Part shown: positions 63,180 to 64,000 of the stretch, piece by piece
How positions within the stretch are numbered: position 1 is the first letter of the stretch
Layout: each line of letters opens with the position of its first letter
Source: Massilia antarctica
Lineage (GTDB): Bacteria > Pseudomonadota > Gammaproteobacteria > Burkholderiales > Burkholderiaceae_D
Length of the DNA: 64,000 nucleotides
Direction of reading: 5' to 3'
NCBI RefSeq assembly: GCF_015689335.1
Contig: NZ_CP065053.1
Location: forward strand, 6,386,001 to 6,450,000
Translations under genes and position numbers: made by a program
The notes under the pieces: model-generated
What the model saw: only the letters and a program-made list of their open reading frames with translations
Databases searched by the model: none
What the model was told of the DNA's origin: nothing

Positions 63180-64000
63180 CACTGCGCGCACCCACCATCC
63201 TGATCGTCGACGACGAAGCACAGAACCGGCGCCTGCTGGCGGTCCTGTTGCAGCCCGAGGGCTACAGCACCCGCGCCGCCGCCAGCGGCGAAGAAGCGCT
63301 GGCCGCCATCGGTGCGTCGGCACCGGACCTGATCCTGCTCGACATTACCATGCCGGGCATGGATGGCTACCGGGTCGCCAGCATCCTCAAGGCCGATCCG
63401 GCGACCGCCAACATTCCCATCATCATGGTCACCGCGCACATGGAGCGCAGCGCGCGCCTGGCCAGCCTCGATGCCGGGGCCGAGGAATTCCTGACCAAAC
63501 CCATCGACCGGGCCGAACTGTGGTTAAGGGTGCGCAACCTGTTGCGCCTGAAAGCCTATGGCGACCTGCAGGACCACAGTGCCAAGCTGGAGCGCCAGGT
63601 GCTGGCACGCACGGTCGACTTCCAGCGCTTTCGCACGGCGATGGATGCCACCGCCGACGCCATCATGCTGATCAGCCGCGACAGCATGCGGTTTACCGAG
63701 GTCAATGAGACCACATGCCATTTGCTCGGCTACTCGCGCGCGGACATGCTGAGCATGGGCCCTACCGAACTGGTGCAGGCGAGCCGCGCCACCCTGGAGT
63801 CCCAGTACGACGCACTCATCGTCGACGGCGCCCGCCGCGACCAGCGCGAAACACGGATGACGTGCAAGGATGGCTCGACCGTGCAGGTGGAAGTGCACAG
63901 CCAGGCCTTGCGCTCCGGTACCGACTGGACCATCGTGGTGGTGGTGCGCGACATTACCGAGCGCAAGCAAGCCGAAATGCGCCTGACCCACCTGGCCCAT
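63176..64000 (+). CDS. REC-PAS protein, 3' end outside window (probable GGDEF output)
   Basis: From the ATG at 63176 the frame is open to the edge (275 codons). A receiver (ILIVDDEAQNRRLL, Asp in LILLDITMPGMDG, Lys in FLTKPIDR) is followed by a linker and a PAS domain ending VRDITERKQAEMRL-THLAH. That ending normally leads into a GGDEF domain, so a c-di-GMP output is likely but unseen. Confidence 0.9.
   Translation, partial: MTLRAPTILIVDDEAQNRRLLAVLLQPEGYSTRAAASGEEALAAIGASAPDLILLDITMPGMDGYRVASILKADPATANIPIIMVTAHMERSARLASLDAGAEEFLTKPIDRAELWLRVRNLLRLKAYGDLQDHSAKLERQVLARTVDFQRFRTAMDATADAIMLISRDSMRFTEVNETTCHLLGYSRADMLSMGPTELVQASRATLESQYDALIVDGARRDQRETRMTCKDGSTVQVEVHSQALRSGTDWTIVVVVRDITERKQAEMRLTHLAH

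Overview
The window is high-GC, densely packed bacterial chromosome. Its gene content and order (a Burkholderiales-type T6SS, a GspEF/PilMNO-like secretion cluster, a tsaB-rimI-UDG block, radA-alr) suggest a betaproteobacterium of the Oxalobacteraceae (Massilia/Duganella/Telluria type). That placement is inferred from the proteins; no rRNA or tRNA gene is visible.

Layout. (1) 1-12.5 kb is a type VI secretion locus. One arm runs leftward (TPR lipoprotein, tssB, tssC, hcp, tssE, tssF, tssG; tssG leaves the window). The divergent arm runs rightward (tssK, tssL, vgrG), followed by a papain-like candidate effector and a membrane-anchored candidate immunity protein. (2) 12.5-15.8 kb holds a decayed exonuclease, a single-domain HD hydrolase, a polyamine-type periplasmic binding protein and a lone pseudopilin-like gene. 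(3) 15.8-26.3 kb holds two secreted pectate lyases (PL3 and PL1 type) next to a nine-gene hybrid secretion operon. That operon joins gspF, gspE and secretin to PilM/N/O/P-like inner-membrane parts and two GspG-like pseudopilins. Similar TTGG-N5-CCAA operator-like boxes lie upstream of both units, suggesting co-regulation of enzyme and exporter. (4) 26.5-30.9 kb is accessory: an ArsR-SRPBCC pair, a DUF1801-type protein, an alpha/beta hydrolase, a DUF2975-HTH pair and a gamma-glutamylcyclotransferase-like gene. (5) 30.9-41.5 kb is mostly housekeeping: a PuuA-like glutamine-synthetase relative, FliD-like cap, PilZ protein, radA, alr, lplT, DUF1853, a family-4 UDG relative with altered motifs, rimI, tsaB and a thioredoxin-fold protein. 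(6) 41.6-47.3 kb is a rightward set of secreted or membrane proteins (TPR, Sel1, an internally duplicated membrane protein, DUF2059). (7) 47.4-56.3 kb runs mainly leftward: an orphan molybdopterin oxidoreductase subunit, a large PAS-GGDEF-EAL protein, DUF1993 (rightward), a two-component pair, DUF1289 and DUF1415. (8) 56.7-64 kb runs rightward: an MltD-like transglycosylase, an RhlE-like helicase, then a hybrid kinase, a lone receiver and a REC-PAS protein that leaves the window.

The most distinctive part is region 3, a compact pectinolytic unit in which the secretion machine and its likely cargo sit together and appear to share an operator. Second is the VgrG-linked effector/immunity pair. 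Many genes overlap by 1-4 bases (ATGA, GTGA or TGATG), so translational coupling is common here.
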